Shown here in pieces: positions 1 to 7,576 of a stretch of DNA of 49,820 nt (the first letter of the stretch is position 1; every line of letters starts with the position of its first letter). Made by a program: the position numbers and the translations under genes. This DNA comes from Chloroflexota bacterium (GTDB lineage: Bacteria > Chloroflexota > Chloroflexia > Chloroflexales > Roseiflexaceae): positions 1 through 49,820 of the forward strand of contig JACAEQ010000099.1 in NCBI GenBank assembly GCA_013388755.1. The letters are read 5' to 3'. The notes beneath the pieces were generated by a model. That model saw only the letters and a list, made by a program, of their open reading frames with translations. It did not search any database and was not told where the DNA came from.

Positions 1-61
1 CAGGGGGTGCAAAGCCCACCTTCGTGGGCTCAACAGGCCACGGAGGTGGCCTTCGCAAGCG
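1..61 (-). repeat. Interspersed repeat with two adjacent perfect hairpins (copy A)
   Basis: Two back-to-back perfect 7-bp stem-loops are visible: AGCCCAC/GTGGGCT at 13-19/24-30 (loop CTTC) and AGGCCAC/GTGGCCT at 35-41/46-52 (loop GGAG). Read on the minus strand, the order 'GCGAAGGCCACCT' then 'GAGCC..GGCTTxGC' matches a second copy at 46973-47045, so this is an interspersed repeat family and not a local hairpin. No gene is visible in bases 1-129. The element may act as a terminator or RNA stabiliser for whatever lies to the left; that is inference. Confidence 0.6.
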
Positions 62-129
62 CTAGCCGAGGCGTTTACGCCGACGGAAACGGATCATCTG
101 CCGAAATACAACTGTAGTAATAGTTGGAT

Positions 130-230
130 GTCATTGCGCGCGAAGCGAAGCAATCTACCAGCGCGCGAGGAGCTTGCTTCGCTCGCGCTCGCCATGACAG
201 TGACCATCTGGTGTTCGGAGAGGCACTAAC
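130..230. repeat. MITE/REP-like palindromic element ending at a stop codon
   Basis: GTCATTGCGCGCGAAGCGAAGC at 130-151 and its imperfect inverse ending GCCATGAC at 191-198 form a long stem. The adjoining segment 199-230 (TGACCATCTGGTGTTCGGAGAGGC..CTAAC region) is nearly identical to the right end of the element at 23673-23840. The terminal CTAAC at 226-230 supplies the TAG stop codon of the minus-strand regulator gene. The other end is diverged. Confidence 0.65.
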
Positions 231-1176
231 TGGTGCGGATCCGGTCGTAGAGGGCGGTGGTGGCTGGCATAGGGGCGACGCCGAGCTCACGCTCGAGCGT
301 CTCGCAGCAGAGCCTGTACTGGCGCAGCGCCAGCACACGCTGGCCGAGGGCCAGGTAGCTTGTCATGACCTGGCGATGACCTTCTTCACTGCAACTATCG
401 AACTCGAGCAGCTTACGGCCACACTCAAGCGCTGCGGTGTGCCGCCCGGTATCGCCATAGGATTGACCCAGATCCACCAGCAACTCGAGATAGCTGTTGC
501 GCAACCGCTCACGCGGGCCGGTGGTCCACTCCTCGTAGCGGTCATCCATGAGAAAGTCGCCGCGATACAGCGCGGCAGCCACTTCAAAATGCCCGAGTGC
601 CTGCCCATGATCGGCGCGTGCCAGGGCCGCGTGCCCATTCGCAAGCGCGTCATTGAACGCATCAACGTCGGTCCAGATCTCGACGACCGGCATGACGCGA
701 TAGCGTTCGGCAGCAAAGGCGATGAACTGGTCAGCCGCGCCCAGCCCGGCCTCACCCAGGCTGCGGCGCAGAGCATGCAACGTGACGTTCAGGCAATTGC
801 GCGCCGCTTCGGGCGTTGAGTCGCGCCAGAAGAGATCGAGGAGCTGATCGCGATGGACCGGTGCAGCCCGGTGGTACACGAGATACTTGAACAATGCTTC
901 GCTCTTCTTGCGCCAGCCACCAAGCGACACACCACCATAGAACGCCTCGCATGCGCCGAAGAAATGCACCCGTAAGGCATCAGCAGCCGACGGCGCTTCA
1001 TGCGTCGCGACCTCGATCCCGGCGCGTGCCCGGTACACGCGTTCCAGCGTATCAATCAGCGTCGCCGAGGCTCTGTCGCCCAGGTGGTCGAAAAGCACGT
1101 GCGCCTGTTCGAGATACGCGAGCACCTGGAGGCAACTCGCGACAGTGCCCGGCTCGAGACGTTGGAGCTGAGACAT
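226..1176 (-). CDS. BTAD-domain (AfsR/SARP-like) transcriptional regulator
   Basis: A 316-residue soluble protein, probably a DNA-binding regulator. Roughly residues 85-165 form an OmpR-type winged helix: it begins with LRVHFFGACEAFYGG, followed by WRKKSEALFKYLVYH, RDQLLDLFW and an ARNCLNVTLHALRRSLG recognition-helix region. Residues about 180-316 fit the bacterial transcriptional activator domain, an all-helical TPR-like module (VDAFNDAL, YRGDFLMDDRYEEW, SYGDTGRHTAAL, ALRQYRLCCETLERELG). The start at 1176 (MSQLQRLEP) is chosen because the longer 353-residue form adds a compositionally odd 37-residue leader, and AGGAG lies about 16 nt upstream of 1176. The first 80 residues match no family I can name. 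There is no ATPase or TPR extension, unlike large AfsR proteins. The stop codon lies in the end of a MITE-like element. Target genes are unknown. Confidence 0.85.
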   Translation of the reverse strand: MSQLQRLEPGTVASCLQVLAYLEQAHVLFDHLGDRASATLIDTLERVYRARAGIEVATHEAPSAADALRVHFFGACEAFYGGVSLGGWRKKSEALFKYLVYHRAAPVHRDQLLDLFWRDSTPEAARNCLNVTLHALRRSLGEAGLGAADQFIAFAAERYRVMPVVEIWTDVDAFNDALANGHAALARADHGQALGHFEVAAALYRGDFLMDDRYEEWTTGPRERLRNSYLELLVDLGQSYGDTGRHTAALECGRKLLEFDSCSEEGHRQVMTSYLALGQRVLALRQYRLCCETLERELGVAPMPATTALYDRIRTS

Positions 1177-1723
1177 CAACGATTGTCTTCTACTCCTGGT
1201 ATGCAGGCCAATAGCCGATATCAGCTTCGCTGGATGGAGCGCTACGGACGGGCAGGATGTGCAACACAACAGGCCGGGCATACCCACCTGTCAGCCGCGT
1301 GGAGTAACCGGCGCGTCGTGCTGTCACGTAATGCCGGGAAACGACTCAGGCGGGCGATGTGTACTCGATCACCAATTCGCCGCTCTGCGCAACACATTGC
1401 TCCCGGATGGCCCTGGCTGCCGCCACTGTTTCATCCACCGCTATGCATCTGTAGGCGAGATTGGCTTCTGCGTTGTGGTCGCGATGATGAGGAGGGTAGA
1501 CAACCCATGCTGAGATGAGGCGCAATATTGATTTGAGACACGAGCTGTGCGAAGAGACCCTCGGGTGTAGTATAGCACCGCTGTCAACGGCGGGGGAGCA
1601 TGGCAGATTGCAGATTACCACAATAAGAAATAGACGGCATTCCAGAGGCGTGTGAACAATGACCGATAGAACCCGGTGAGAGCAACGAATCGCTCCGCGC
1701 GGTATGCGCTGGTTCCAGAACGT
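1177..1723. other. Intergenic stretch, possible small minus-strand ORF at 1346-1621
   Basis: 547 bases lie between two minus-strand genes. A minus-strand ORF at 1346-1621 (91 codons) has a gene-like C-terminal half (VDETVAAARAIREQ, GELVIEYTSPA), but no family is recognised and its N-terminal half looks random, so it may be a remnant. A GCAGATT heptamer is present twice in tandem at 1603-1616. TTGACA occurs at 1587-1582 (minus) and TGCTATACT around 1577-1569, but they are too close together to be one promoter. Nothing else was seen. Confidence 0.3.
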
Positions 1724-2332
1724 TTACGCCGGACGCGGCAACGTAAAGACCTCGCCGAGTCGCGCATACTCATCGCCGCTCAGGCGCGCCACCGGTCGCA
1801 GACGCTGTGGATCGATGCTACCATCGGCGCGCAGCAGATCACGGCGAACATGGAAGCGCACCACGCGCCCGATAATCATTGTGTAGCTCGTTTCCTCGAC
1901 CGGCACGATCTGGGTCACCCTGACTTCCATCGCAACCGGCGCGGCTGTAACACGCGGCGGGCGAACGTCGACCGATGGCGACGCTGCGAGGCCGGCACGC
2001 TCGAACTCACTATCGCCGTATGCCCAGTCCCCTGAGGTGATATTCATCTGCTGGACCAGATCTTCATCAACAACGTTCAACACCATTTCGGCGACTTCCT
2101 GAACGTTGCGCAGCGTGTCTTTGATGGCGCCAGCGCGACGGCTGACGGAAATCATGACGAAGGGTATCGGCCCACCCACCGCATTGAAAAACGAAAATGG
2201 CGCCAGGTTGACCGAACCGTCAGCGCCAATGGTCGAGGCCCAGCCAATCGGGCGCGGCACGACGCTGCTGACCAGCAGCCGGTATGCATCGCGCGGTGTC
2301 ATCGCTTCAGTGACGAACGTTAGCATGTCCAT
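1724..2332 (-). CDS. Flavin reductase-like (flavoredoxin-type) FMN-binding protein
   Basis: A 202-residue cytoplasmic protein of the flavin reductase-like/flavoredoxin family, which binds FMN in a split-barrel fold and passes electrons from NAD(P)H or a partner. Visible hallmarks are the N-terminal PRPIGWASTIGADGSVNLAPFSFFN segment (residues about 27-51), typical of the family's FMN-binding strand, followed by FVMISVSR and TLRNVQEVAEMVLN. The start at 2332 has AGGA 7 nt upstream (CCAGGAACTCGCC); a second Met two codons in is possible. Family members often serve as 'conserved protein/domain typically associated with flavoprotein oxygenases', but no oxygenase gene is adjacent, so the partner is unknown. 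It is separated from the next minus-strand gene upstream (yceI-like) by 328 bases. Confidence 0.88.
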   Translation of the reverse strand: MDMLTFVTEAMTPRDAYRLLVSSVVPRPIGWASTIGADGSVNLAPFSFFNAVGGPIPFVMISVSRRAGAIKDTLRNVQEVAEMVLNVVDEDLVQQMNITSGDWAYGDSEFERAGLAASPSVDVRPPRVTAAPVAMEVRVTQIVPVEETSYTMIIGRVVRFHVRRDLLRADGSIDPQRLRPVARLSGDEYARLGEVFTLPRPA

Positions 2333-2660
2333 GGCGAGTTCCTGGATGTCGCAGGCTTACAAGACGGGGGCCGCGCCACCGCGCACATCCCGTTCGTTCC
2401 ACAATGGACGCGGTGGCGTACCAGCAGGGTGGCCTGGCGGGCGGCACGCCCTCCAGCGTCAAGCATCCGGCGGTGGGAAGGCGGTCGCAACGCGGAAATG
2501 AACGCCGTCCCGCCGGCGGGCGGGCACTGGCATGCGCCCGGCTGGCCGATTGCGCGCGTAACCACGCTACCCCAGTTACTGACATGAGGTACGCAATGGC
2601 GCAGATGGTACATCTGTAGAGCCCGCGACAGCGTTAATGAACAGGCACCGTCCCGTTCGC
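2333..2660. other. Intergenic stretch, no gene seen
   Basis: 328 bases between two minus-strand genes. Short ORFs occur in several frames but none has a recognisable motif or a good ribosome binding site. A GC-rich partial palindrome (CCGCCGGCGGGCGGGC) lies near 2509-2525. No tRNA or riboswitch was recognised. Confidence 0.4.
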
Positions 2661-3215
2661 TCAGGCAACCGCCTCGGCTGTGGCAGGCTGCTCGACCTGT
2701 TTGACCAGTTCAAGCTCGATATTGATGGTAATTTCCTCGCCAACCAGCACGCCGCCGGTCTCAAGCGCCACGTTCCAGGTCAACCCCCAATCCTTACGGT
2801 TGATCGTTGTTGTAGCGCTGAAGCCCGCGCTGATCGTCCCCCACGGGCTCTTCGCCTGGCCATGATACTCGACATCCAGCACAACCTCGCGGGTCACATC
2901 GCGAATGGTGAGATCACCAGTCAGGCGGGCGCGGTCACTGCTGATCATATCAATGCGCCGGCTGGTAAACGTGAGATAGGGGTACTGATCGGCATTCAGG
3001 AAATCGGGCGAGCGTAGATGCGTATCGCGGCTCGCATCTCGGGTATTGATGCTCGCGGCCTCGATCTTCACCGACACGGCCGAGAATTCGGGATGCGCTT
3101 CATTGCCGTCAATCGTGCCTTCGAATCGCTCGAAGCGCCCACGCACCTTTGACAACATCATGTGGCGCGCGCTGAACGTAATCTCCGAGTGGGACAGGTC
3201 GATCTGCCAGGTCAT
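2661..3215 (-). CDS. YceI-family (lipocalin-like) polyisoprenoid-binding protein
   Basis: A 184-residue protein of the YceI family, a lipocalin-like beta barrel that binds isoprenoid chains in characterised members. Key features are TWQIDLSHSEITFSARHMMLSKVRGRF at the N-terminus, then EFSAVSVKIEAASINTRDASRD, HLRSPDFLNADQYPYLTFTS and LTGDLTIRDVTREVVLDVEY, which are the standard YceI signatures in the standard order. The start is 3215 because GAGGAG lies just upstream (GAGGAGAATGAAGCA). The longer frame adds 35 residues with no signal peptide character. No signal peptide is present, so unlike E. coli YceI this is predicted cytoplasmic. Function here is unproven; it is the first of three minus-strand genes running toward position 226. 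Confidence 0.93.
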   Translation of the reverse strand: MTWQIDLSHSEITFSARHMMLSKVRGRFERFEGTIDGNEAHPEFSAVSVKIEAASINTRDASRDTHLRSPDFLNADQYPYLTFTSRRIDMISSDRARLTGDLTIRDVTREVVLDVEYHGQAKSPWGTISAGFSATTTINRKDWGLTWNVALETGGVLVGEEITINIELELVKQVEQPATAEAVA

Positions 3216-3315
3216 TGCTTCATTCTCCTCGTGAACCATGTACTCACACCGACAGGGTAATCCACTGGCGTAAGCACTAGCGTGAACAGGCGCGTAAACA
3301 CCGGCACGCCTGTGA

Positions 3316-3321
3316 TACAAT
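3316..3321 (+). promoter_or_regulatory. Candidate -10 element for the FHA-EVE gene pair
   Basis: TGATACAAT gives an extended -10 (TGn + TACAAT at 3316-3321) 28 nt upstream of the ATG at 3349, with the ribosome site GAGGGAG in between. No good -35 is seen. Confidence 0.4.
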
Positions 3322-3348
3322 CAACCGGTACCTCGAGGGAGTGCAGCA

Positions 3349-4341
3349 ATGCAGCCACGGATCTACCTGGGGCAAACGCCGGATACGGTGCGCGAACGTG
3401 TCGATCTGCGCGAGCAGGCGCTGGCGCTGGCGCAGCGGGTGCGCCAGTCGCATGCCGACGGGTTGTGCGCGGCATTGTTCGGCTTCACAGCGGGCGCACA
3501 GCCGCCACTGGCGCGTATTGACCTGCTGATCGTGCGCGCCGAGGCCGTGATCGTTGGCGCGCTACGCGCCTATGCTGGCCCGATCGATGCGCCTCCCGAA
3601 GGCGCCTGGCGTGAACGGACGAGTGGCCAGTTGATCGTGGAAGCGGACGGCGCGCATCCATTGCACCGGTTGCGCGCGCAACGCGAGGCGGTTCAACTCA
3701 GCCTCAATGCAGCGGCTGAACGCCTTGGTGTGGCTGGACACGATCCTCGCCCCTTCAAGCGCGTCATCGGCGCACTGATCTGCGTCCCGGCGCTCCATCC
3801 CGAGTCGCGCATCTCGCTCGACGTTGACGATCACCGCGATGGGCTGAAGGTCTGCGGCTTCGATGAACTCGCCGGCGTGGCGGCCATGGCCCACAGCGGT
3901 GTTTCGCTTTCAGACGAGGCGATTCACACGATCGCCGCTGGCCTGTTTGGCGGGCGACTCTGGCACGATGGAGCGCGCCTGCTGTTCGATCTGGCGCCAC
4001 CGCGGTTGCAGCTACGGATCATGCTGCCCGCCGGCGGCCATACGATCGTCCCACTACCGGAAGGTGGCGCCATCATCGGGCGGCGGCGATCAGCACGGCG
4101 TTTTGAGCGCCGCGTTGTGATCAGTGGCGACGACCTGGTGTCGATTGATCATCTGCAGCTGAGCTACGATGACGATCCGGCCATCGTGACCATACGCGAC
4201 ATGAGCAAGAACGGTACCTGGCTGACGTCGCCCGGCGGGCCGGTCGAACACATCCGCGGCGAGACGCGTACGATCGCCGTGGGCGCACGATTACGCCTGG
4301 GGATGACCGAGGTACTGCTGGAAGAGGCGCGCAATGAGTAA
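3349..4341 (+). CDS. FHA-domain protein with N-terminal NERD-like (nuclease-related) region
   Basis: A 330-residue cytoplasmic protein. The C-terminal 100 residues are a forkhead-associated phosphothreonine-binding domain: AIIGRRRSARR, the serine/histidine block SIDHLQLSYDD, then IRDMSKNGTWL, all classic FHA positions. The N-terminal half (residues about 50-130: ARIDLLIVRAEAVIVGALRAY, then ..W....SGQLIVEADGAHPLHRLRAQREAV) resembles the NERD nuclease-related fold. However, the expected E-x-K of a PD-(D/E)XK active site is replaced by A-L-R, so it may be non-catalytic. This assignment is a pattern-level inference. The start is supported by CTCGAGGGAGTGCAGCA. The last 8 bases overlap the start of the EVE gene, so the two are probably translated together. 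Confidence 0.8.
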   Translation: MQPRIYLGQTPDTVRERVDLREQALALAQRVRQSHADGLCAALFGFTAGAQPPLARIDLLIVRAEAVIVGALRAYAGPIDAPPEGAWRERTSGQLIVEADGAHPLHRLRAQREAVQLSLNAAAERLGVAGHDPRPFKRVIGALICVPALHPESRISLDVDDHRDGLKVCGFDELAGVAAMAHSGVSLSDEAIHTIAAGLFGGRLWHDGARLLFDLAPPRLQLRIMLPAGGHTIVPLPEGGAIIGRRRSARRFERRVVISGDDLVSIDHLQLSYDDDPAIVTIRDMSKNGTWLTSPGGPVEHIRGETRTIAVGARLRLGMTEVLLEEARNE

Positions 4342-4756
4342 ACGATACTGGCTGCTAAAAACCGAGCCTGACTGTTATAACTGGACCGACCTGGAGCGCG
4401 AGGGCCAGACGATCTGGGATGGGGTGGCAAACAATGTGGCGCTGAAGCACCTGCGCGAGATGCGGCCGGGCGATACGGCGTTGATCTACCATACTGGCAA
4501 TGAGCGTCAGGCCGTCGGGCTGGCGGAGATCGTCAGTATGCCCTACCCCGATCCGCAGGGCGGCGACGCAAAACTCGTCGTGGTTGACGTGCGCCCACTG
4601 GCGCCGCTGCCGCGCCCGATCACCCTCGCGGATATCAAGGCTGACCCTGCCTTCGCCGACTTCGCGCTGGTGCGCCAGTCGCGCCTCTCGGTCGTGCCGG
4701 TCACGGAGGAACAGTGGCAGCGATTGCTGGCGATGGCGGGGACCGCTGTACCATGA
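4334..4756 (+). CDS. EVE-domain protein (THYN1-like)
   Basis: A 140-residue single-domain EVE protein, a PUA-like fold whose relatives bind modified bases or RNA. Diagnostic segments: YWLLKTEPDCYNWTDLEREG at the N-terminus, WDGVANNVALKHLREMRPGDTALIYHTGNERQAVGLAEIV, and the C-terminal DFALVRQSRLSVVPVTEEQWQRL. The length is normal for bacterial THYN1-like proteins. The start ATG overlaps the FHA gene by 8 bases, with GGAAGAGG as ribosome site. EVE domains are often encoded next to restriction or modification-sensing genes; here the only partner is the FHA/NERD-like protein. Nothing in the sequence shows the ligand. Confidence 0.93.
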   Translation: MSKRYWLLKTEPDCYNWTDLEREGQTIWDGVANNVALKHLREMRPGDTALIYHTGNERQAVGLAEIVSMPYPDPQGGDAKLVVVDVRPLAPLPRPITLADIKADPAFADFALVRQSRLSVVPVTEEQWQRLLAMAGTAVP

Positions 4757-4861
4757 ACACCATCACCCGTGCCATCAGCCGCCGGTATGGCTCCCGCTGA
4801 CCTGTCGGGGCATCAGCGCAATGGCGACCATGACAGAATCTGCGAGTGAAATCTGCAATCG

Positions 4862-6403
4862 CTATGGCGCCTGTTCGGTTGCGATGCCGACCCGCCCGGC
4901 AAGGCTGGTAAACGTCGCACGCGCCGCTTCTGACGTAAAGCCCCACGCGATCAGTGTGAAATAATTCGATAGCCAGTCGCTACCGAACGTCGGGTTCTGC
5001 ACATAGAGCTCGTTATACCCCGTCCAGCCCCAGAGGGTGATCAGGATCAGAAATTGCGCCAGGCGAAAACCGTTGATCCGTACCCTGGCCCATGGGAAAC
5101 CTGCCTTCGCCCCTACCACCTGTGACGCGTGATCTTCAGCGCGCGTCGCGGCCACCACCGCTGCGCTGGCGTGCTGCGGCGCAACATCTTCAACAACCAT
5201 CGCCGCCCGCGCTGCCGGCTGGCGTGGCGTGCCCAGCAGCGCTGATTCGGGCGCACCTTGCGCCAGATGCGCCTTGAGGGTTGCATTCAGATCCCCGATC
5301 TCCTTCGCCAATTCATCAAATGCCGGGCGACTGTCGCGTGGTTCCGGTAGAAGCGTGGCCACCCGCCGCGCCAGCTGGTCAATCTGTGCCTGATAAACAC
5401 GCTTCGCTTCTGCATTGAGCGTTGTTGCATCAAGGATTTTTCTCAGGTTCCTGTGCCGCGTATCGATCTGGAGAAAGTCGTTGATCTGGGCGATGACGGT
5501 ATTCAGCTTCTCCTGCATGTCATTCAGGCTGGTCACCTGGGGCGCGCCTTCTTCTATCTCGCGCAACCGGCGATGTACTTCGGCCGCATATACCGGCGAA
5601 CCCTGCGCATCAGGTTGCAACATCGCGCGCGCGCGCGCAAACTGCACCGAAAGCGCGCGCCACGACTCGAGCCAGCCGATCCACCGGGCCAGTAACTCGT
5701 CGGCCTCGTCGTACTGCGCGCGCGCCTCAGCGACCTTACCGGTCTGCAGGCGCGCCACCGCGAGGCTCAACTGCTGGCGCAACATGCGCCGCACCGGGTC
5801 AGGAAGATCGGGCGTCGCAGTGACACGCGCCCCCAGGCGCTCCAGCTGGACCGCGAGATCGTCGCGCTGCCGCCCGCCTCCCAGGTAGGTGGATATCAGT
5901 GCCGCGATTGCCACGCCGCCAAGCAACGCAAAGAACGGCGGCCAGGGCGCGTCTTTGATCGTCACCGCCACCGGAATCTGCAACGAGGCGGGAACGCCGT
6001 CGGCATCATAATTGAGCCAGATCGTGCCGTTGTAGCCCCCACTGCGGGCGTTGCCGAAATCAATCGTCACCGTCAGCGTCAGCGGTTTGCCGGCCTCGGC
6101 ACGCTGCGGCAGCGACCCGACGCTGACCAGACCACTGATCGTCGCGGCATTGTCGGCGCGCACGAAATCGGAGATCAAGACACTGGCGCCGGAGATTGCT
6201 GTCGTGGCGCTGATGAAGACGAGCCGTTGCTGCGGCGGATCGCCCAGTGTGCCGGCGACCGTGATGCTGGCCGGGTTGGCGGCGGCGGTCTGGGCGCGAA
6301 TTGTGTCGGGAACGAGAGACAGCAAGAGGAGCACGACAAGCGCCGTAAGCACTATCGTGGCCAGCGCGACCGGCAGTGCGGGAACGCGGAGGAGATGCTT
6401 CAT
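4862..6403 (-). CDS. Unknown multi-domain membrane protein
   Basis: A 513-residue protein I cannot assign to a named family. Residues about 8-35 are a hydrophobic signal/anchor ending near IRAQTAAA. Residues about 40-150 are a likely extracytoplasmic beta-sandwich (SITVAGTLGD, KPLTLTVTIDFGN, YNGTIWLNYDADG), resembling ester-linked or CARDB-type surface modules in rhythm only. A transmembrane helix follows (PFFALLGGVAIAALISTYLGGG, about 153-174). Then comes a long charged helical region (about 180-400, coiled-coil-like), and finally two hydrophobic C-terminal segments (LAQFLILITLWGWTGYNELYV and YFTLIAWGFTSEAARATF). The topology suggests an outer sensing or adhesion part, a cytoplasmic helical part and a returning membrane anchor. 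The start at 6403 has AAGGAG about 9 nt upstream. It is convergent with the EVE gene. Confidence 0.8.
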   Translation of the reverse strand: MKHLLRVPALPVALATIVLTALVVLLLLSLVPDTIRAQTAAANPASITVAGTLGDPPQQRLVFISATTAISGASVLISDFVRADNAATISGLVSVGSLPQRAEAGKPLTLTVTIDFGNARSGGYNGTIWLNYDADGVPASLQIPVAVTIKDAPWPPFFALLGGVAIAALISTYLGGGRQRDDLAVQLERLGARVTATPDLPDPVRRMLRQQLSLAVARLQTGKVAEARAQYDEADELLARWIGWLESWRALSVQFARARAMLQPDAQGSPVYAAEVHRRLREIEEGAPQVTSLNDMQEKLNTVIAQINDFLQIDTRHRNLRKILDATTLNAEAKRVYQAQIDQLARRVATLLPEPRDSRPAFDELAKEIGDLNATLKAHLAQGAPESALLGTPRQPAARAAMVVEDVAPQHASAAVVAATRAEDHASQVVGAKAGFPWARVRINGFRLAQFLILITLWGWTGYNELYVQNPTFGSDWLSNYFTLIAWGFTSEAARATFTSLAGRVGIATEQAP

Positions 6404-6444
6404 GTGTCCGGCTCCTTGCCATGCTGCGGTTGACGACATGCGCA

Positions 6445-6450
6445 ACTATA
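6445..6450 (-). promoter_or_regulatory. Candidate extended -10 for the 513-residue membrane protein gene
   Basis: On the minus strand TGCTATAGT (TGn + TATAGT) lies about 42 nt upstream of the start at 6403. The -35 region is poor, as expected for an extended -10. The same TGCTATA motif appears ahead of other genes in the window. Confidence 0.4.
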
Positions 6451-6476
6451 GCATGGATTATGGGGATCGACGTGGA

Positions 6477-6504
6477 ACGTTCAATGTTCAACGTTGAACG
6501 TTGA
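6477..6504. repeat. Heptameric tandem repeat, also palindromic
   Basis: Four 7-bp units: ACGTTCA, ATGTTCA, ACGTTGA, ACGTTGA. The run is also an imperfect inverted repeat centred on CAACGTTG and could form a hairpin. It lies between the divergent membrane-protein and DUF3048 genes, about 60 nt before the latter's start. Confidence 0.75.
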
Positions 6505-6564
6505 GCGTAGCTATGGTACCATCTGCCGATGCTGGCAGGATCCATTGTTACAAACGAGGAGCGC

Positions 6565-7560
6565 ATGAAGCGATCGTCTGGTATCCGTATTCCGATGATA
6601 CTCATGGGGTTTGCGGTTCTTGTGGCGCTTGCCGTGCCCGTGGCCGCCGCGCCGGAACGCGCACCATACCCGCTGGAGCGTGGCACGGTCACGCGCCGCC
6701 CCTATGTGGTGATGATTGATAACCATCCGCGCGCCTACCCGCAGACCGGTCTCGACAAGGCGGCGCTGGTGTTTGAGGCGCTGGCCGAGTTCGGACTGAC
6801 GCGCTTTATGGCAGTCTACCAGCCCGGGGTTTCGCCCGAAGCCGCATCGATCGGGCCGGTGCGCAGCGCCCGGCTCTACTTCGTGCGCTGGGCAATGGGA
6901 CTGCGTGGGATGTACATCCATGCCGGCGGCGCTCCCGACGCACTGACGCTCGCGCGCCAGGCGCAGGAAATCATTGACGTGGACGCGCTGAGTCGCTCCG
7001 GCGGCGGCTATTTCACCCGTGTACGCACCCGCAGCGCACCACACAATCTCTACACCAGCACGGCACGCCTTGACCAGGCGTCGGCAACATCCGGCACCCC
7101 CGATGTGAACGACCCTGAACTCGGGTTTCTCATCAAAGACGGCATCCCGCCCGAACAGCGCCCCGCCGGCCAGTCCATCACCTATTACTTCCTCTACAAA
7201 CAGGACGATGCCGGCTGGACATATGACCCTGCCAGCAATGGCTATTTGCGGCTGCGGCGCGGCAAGCCGGCCGTTGATGCCGCGACCGGGAAGCAGCTGT
7301 GGGCAAGTAATGTAGTGGTCATCGAAGTGCAGGAGCGCCCGATCCCCGGCGATACCAAGAACCGTATCGAACAGGATGTCATCGGGTCCGGGCCGGGGGT
7401 ACTGTTCCAGGATGGCATGGCGATCGACATCACCTGGCGCAAGGAGACTGCCGCTGCACCATTGCGGTTCTACCTGGCAAGCGGTAGCGAGGCGGCGATG
7501 AACCCGGGGCAGATCTGGATTGCCGCGATTCCGAAGCTGGCCAATCTGACCAGGCGGTAA
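6565..7560 (+). CDS. DUF3048-family exported protein
   Basis: A 331-residue protein of the DUF3048 family (YerB-like), whose biochemical role is not established; family members are usually exported. Residues about 5-27 are a signal/anchor (IPMILMGFAVLVALAVPVAAA). The mature part shows family blocks: RPYVVMIDNHPRAYPQTGLDKA, VFEALAEFGLTRFMAVYQ, IGPVRSARLYFVRWAMGL, YIHAGGAPDAL, then a C-terminal half with YDPASNGYLRLR, NVVVIEVQ, DVIGSGPGVLFQDG and ITWRKE. The start at 6565 is preferred because GAGGAG sits 4 nt upstream; the ORF opens 12 codons earlier without a site. No lipobox cysteine is seen, so it is probably membrane-anchored or secreted. It converges on the osmoprotectant importer genes with a 16-nt gap. 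Confidence 0.88.
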   Translation: MKRSSGIRIPMILMGFAVLVALAVPVAAAPERAPYPLERGTVTRRPYVVMIDNHPRAYPQTGLDKAALVFEALAEFGLTRFMAVYQPGVSPEAASIGPVRSARLYFVRWAMGLRGMYIHAGGAPDALTLARQAQEIIDVDALSRSGGGYFTRVRTRSAPHNLYTSTARLDQASATSGTPDVNDPELGFLIKDGIPPEQRPAGQSITYYFLYKQDDAGWTYDPASNGYLRLRRGKPAVDAATGKQLWASNVVVIEVQERPIPGDTKNRIEQDVIGSGPGVLFQDGMAIDITWRKETAAAPLRFYLASGSEAAMNPGQIWIAAIPKLANLTRR

Positions 7561-7576
7561 TGATCGCGCTGCTGGC

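Noticed and set aside
1575-1587. TTGACA plus TATACT on the minus strand as a promoter
   Set aside because: Only 7 nt separate the two hexamers, too close for one sigma-70 promoter.
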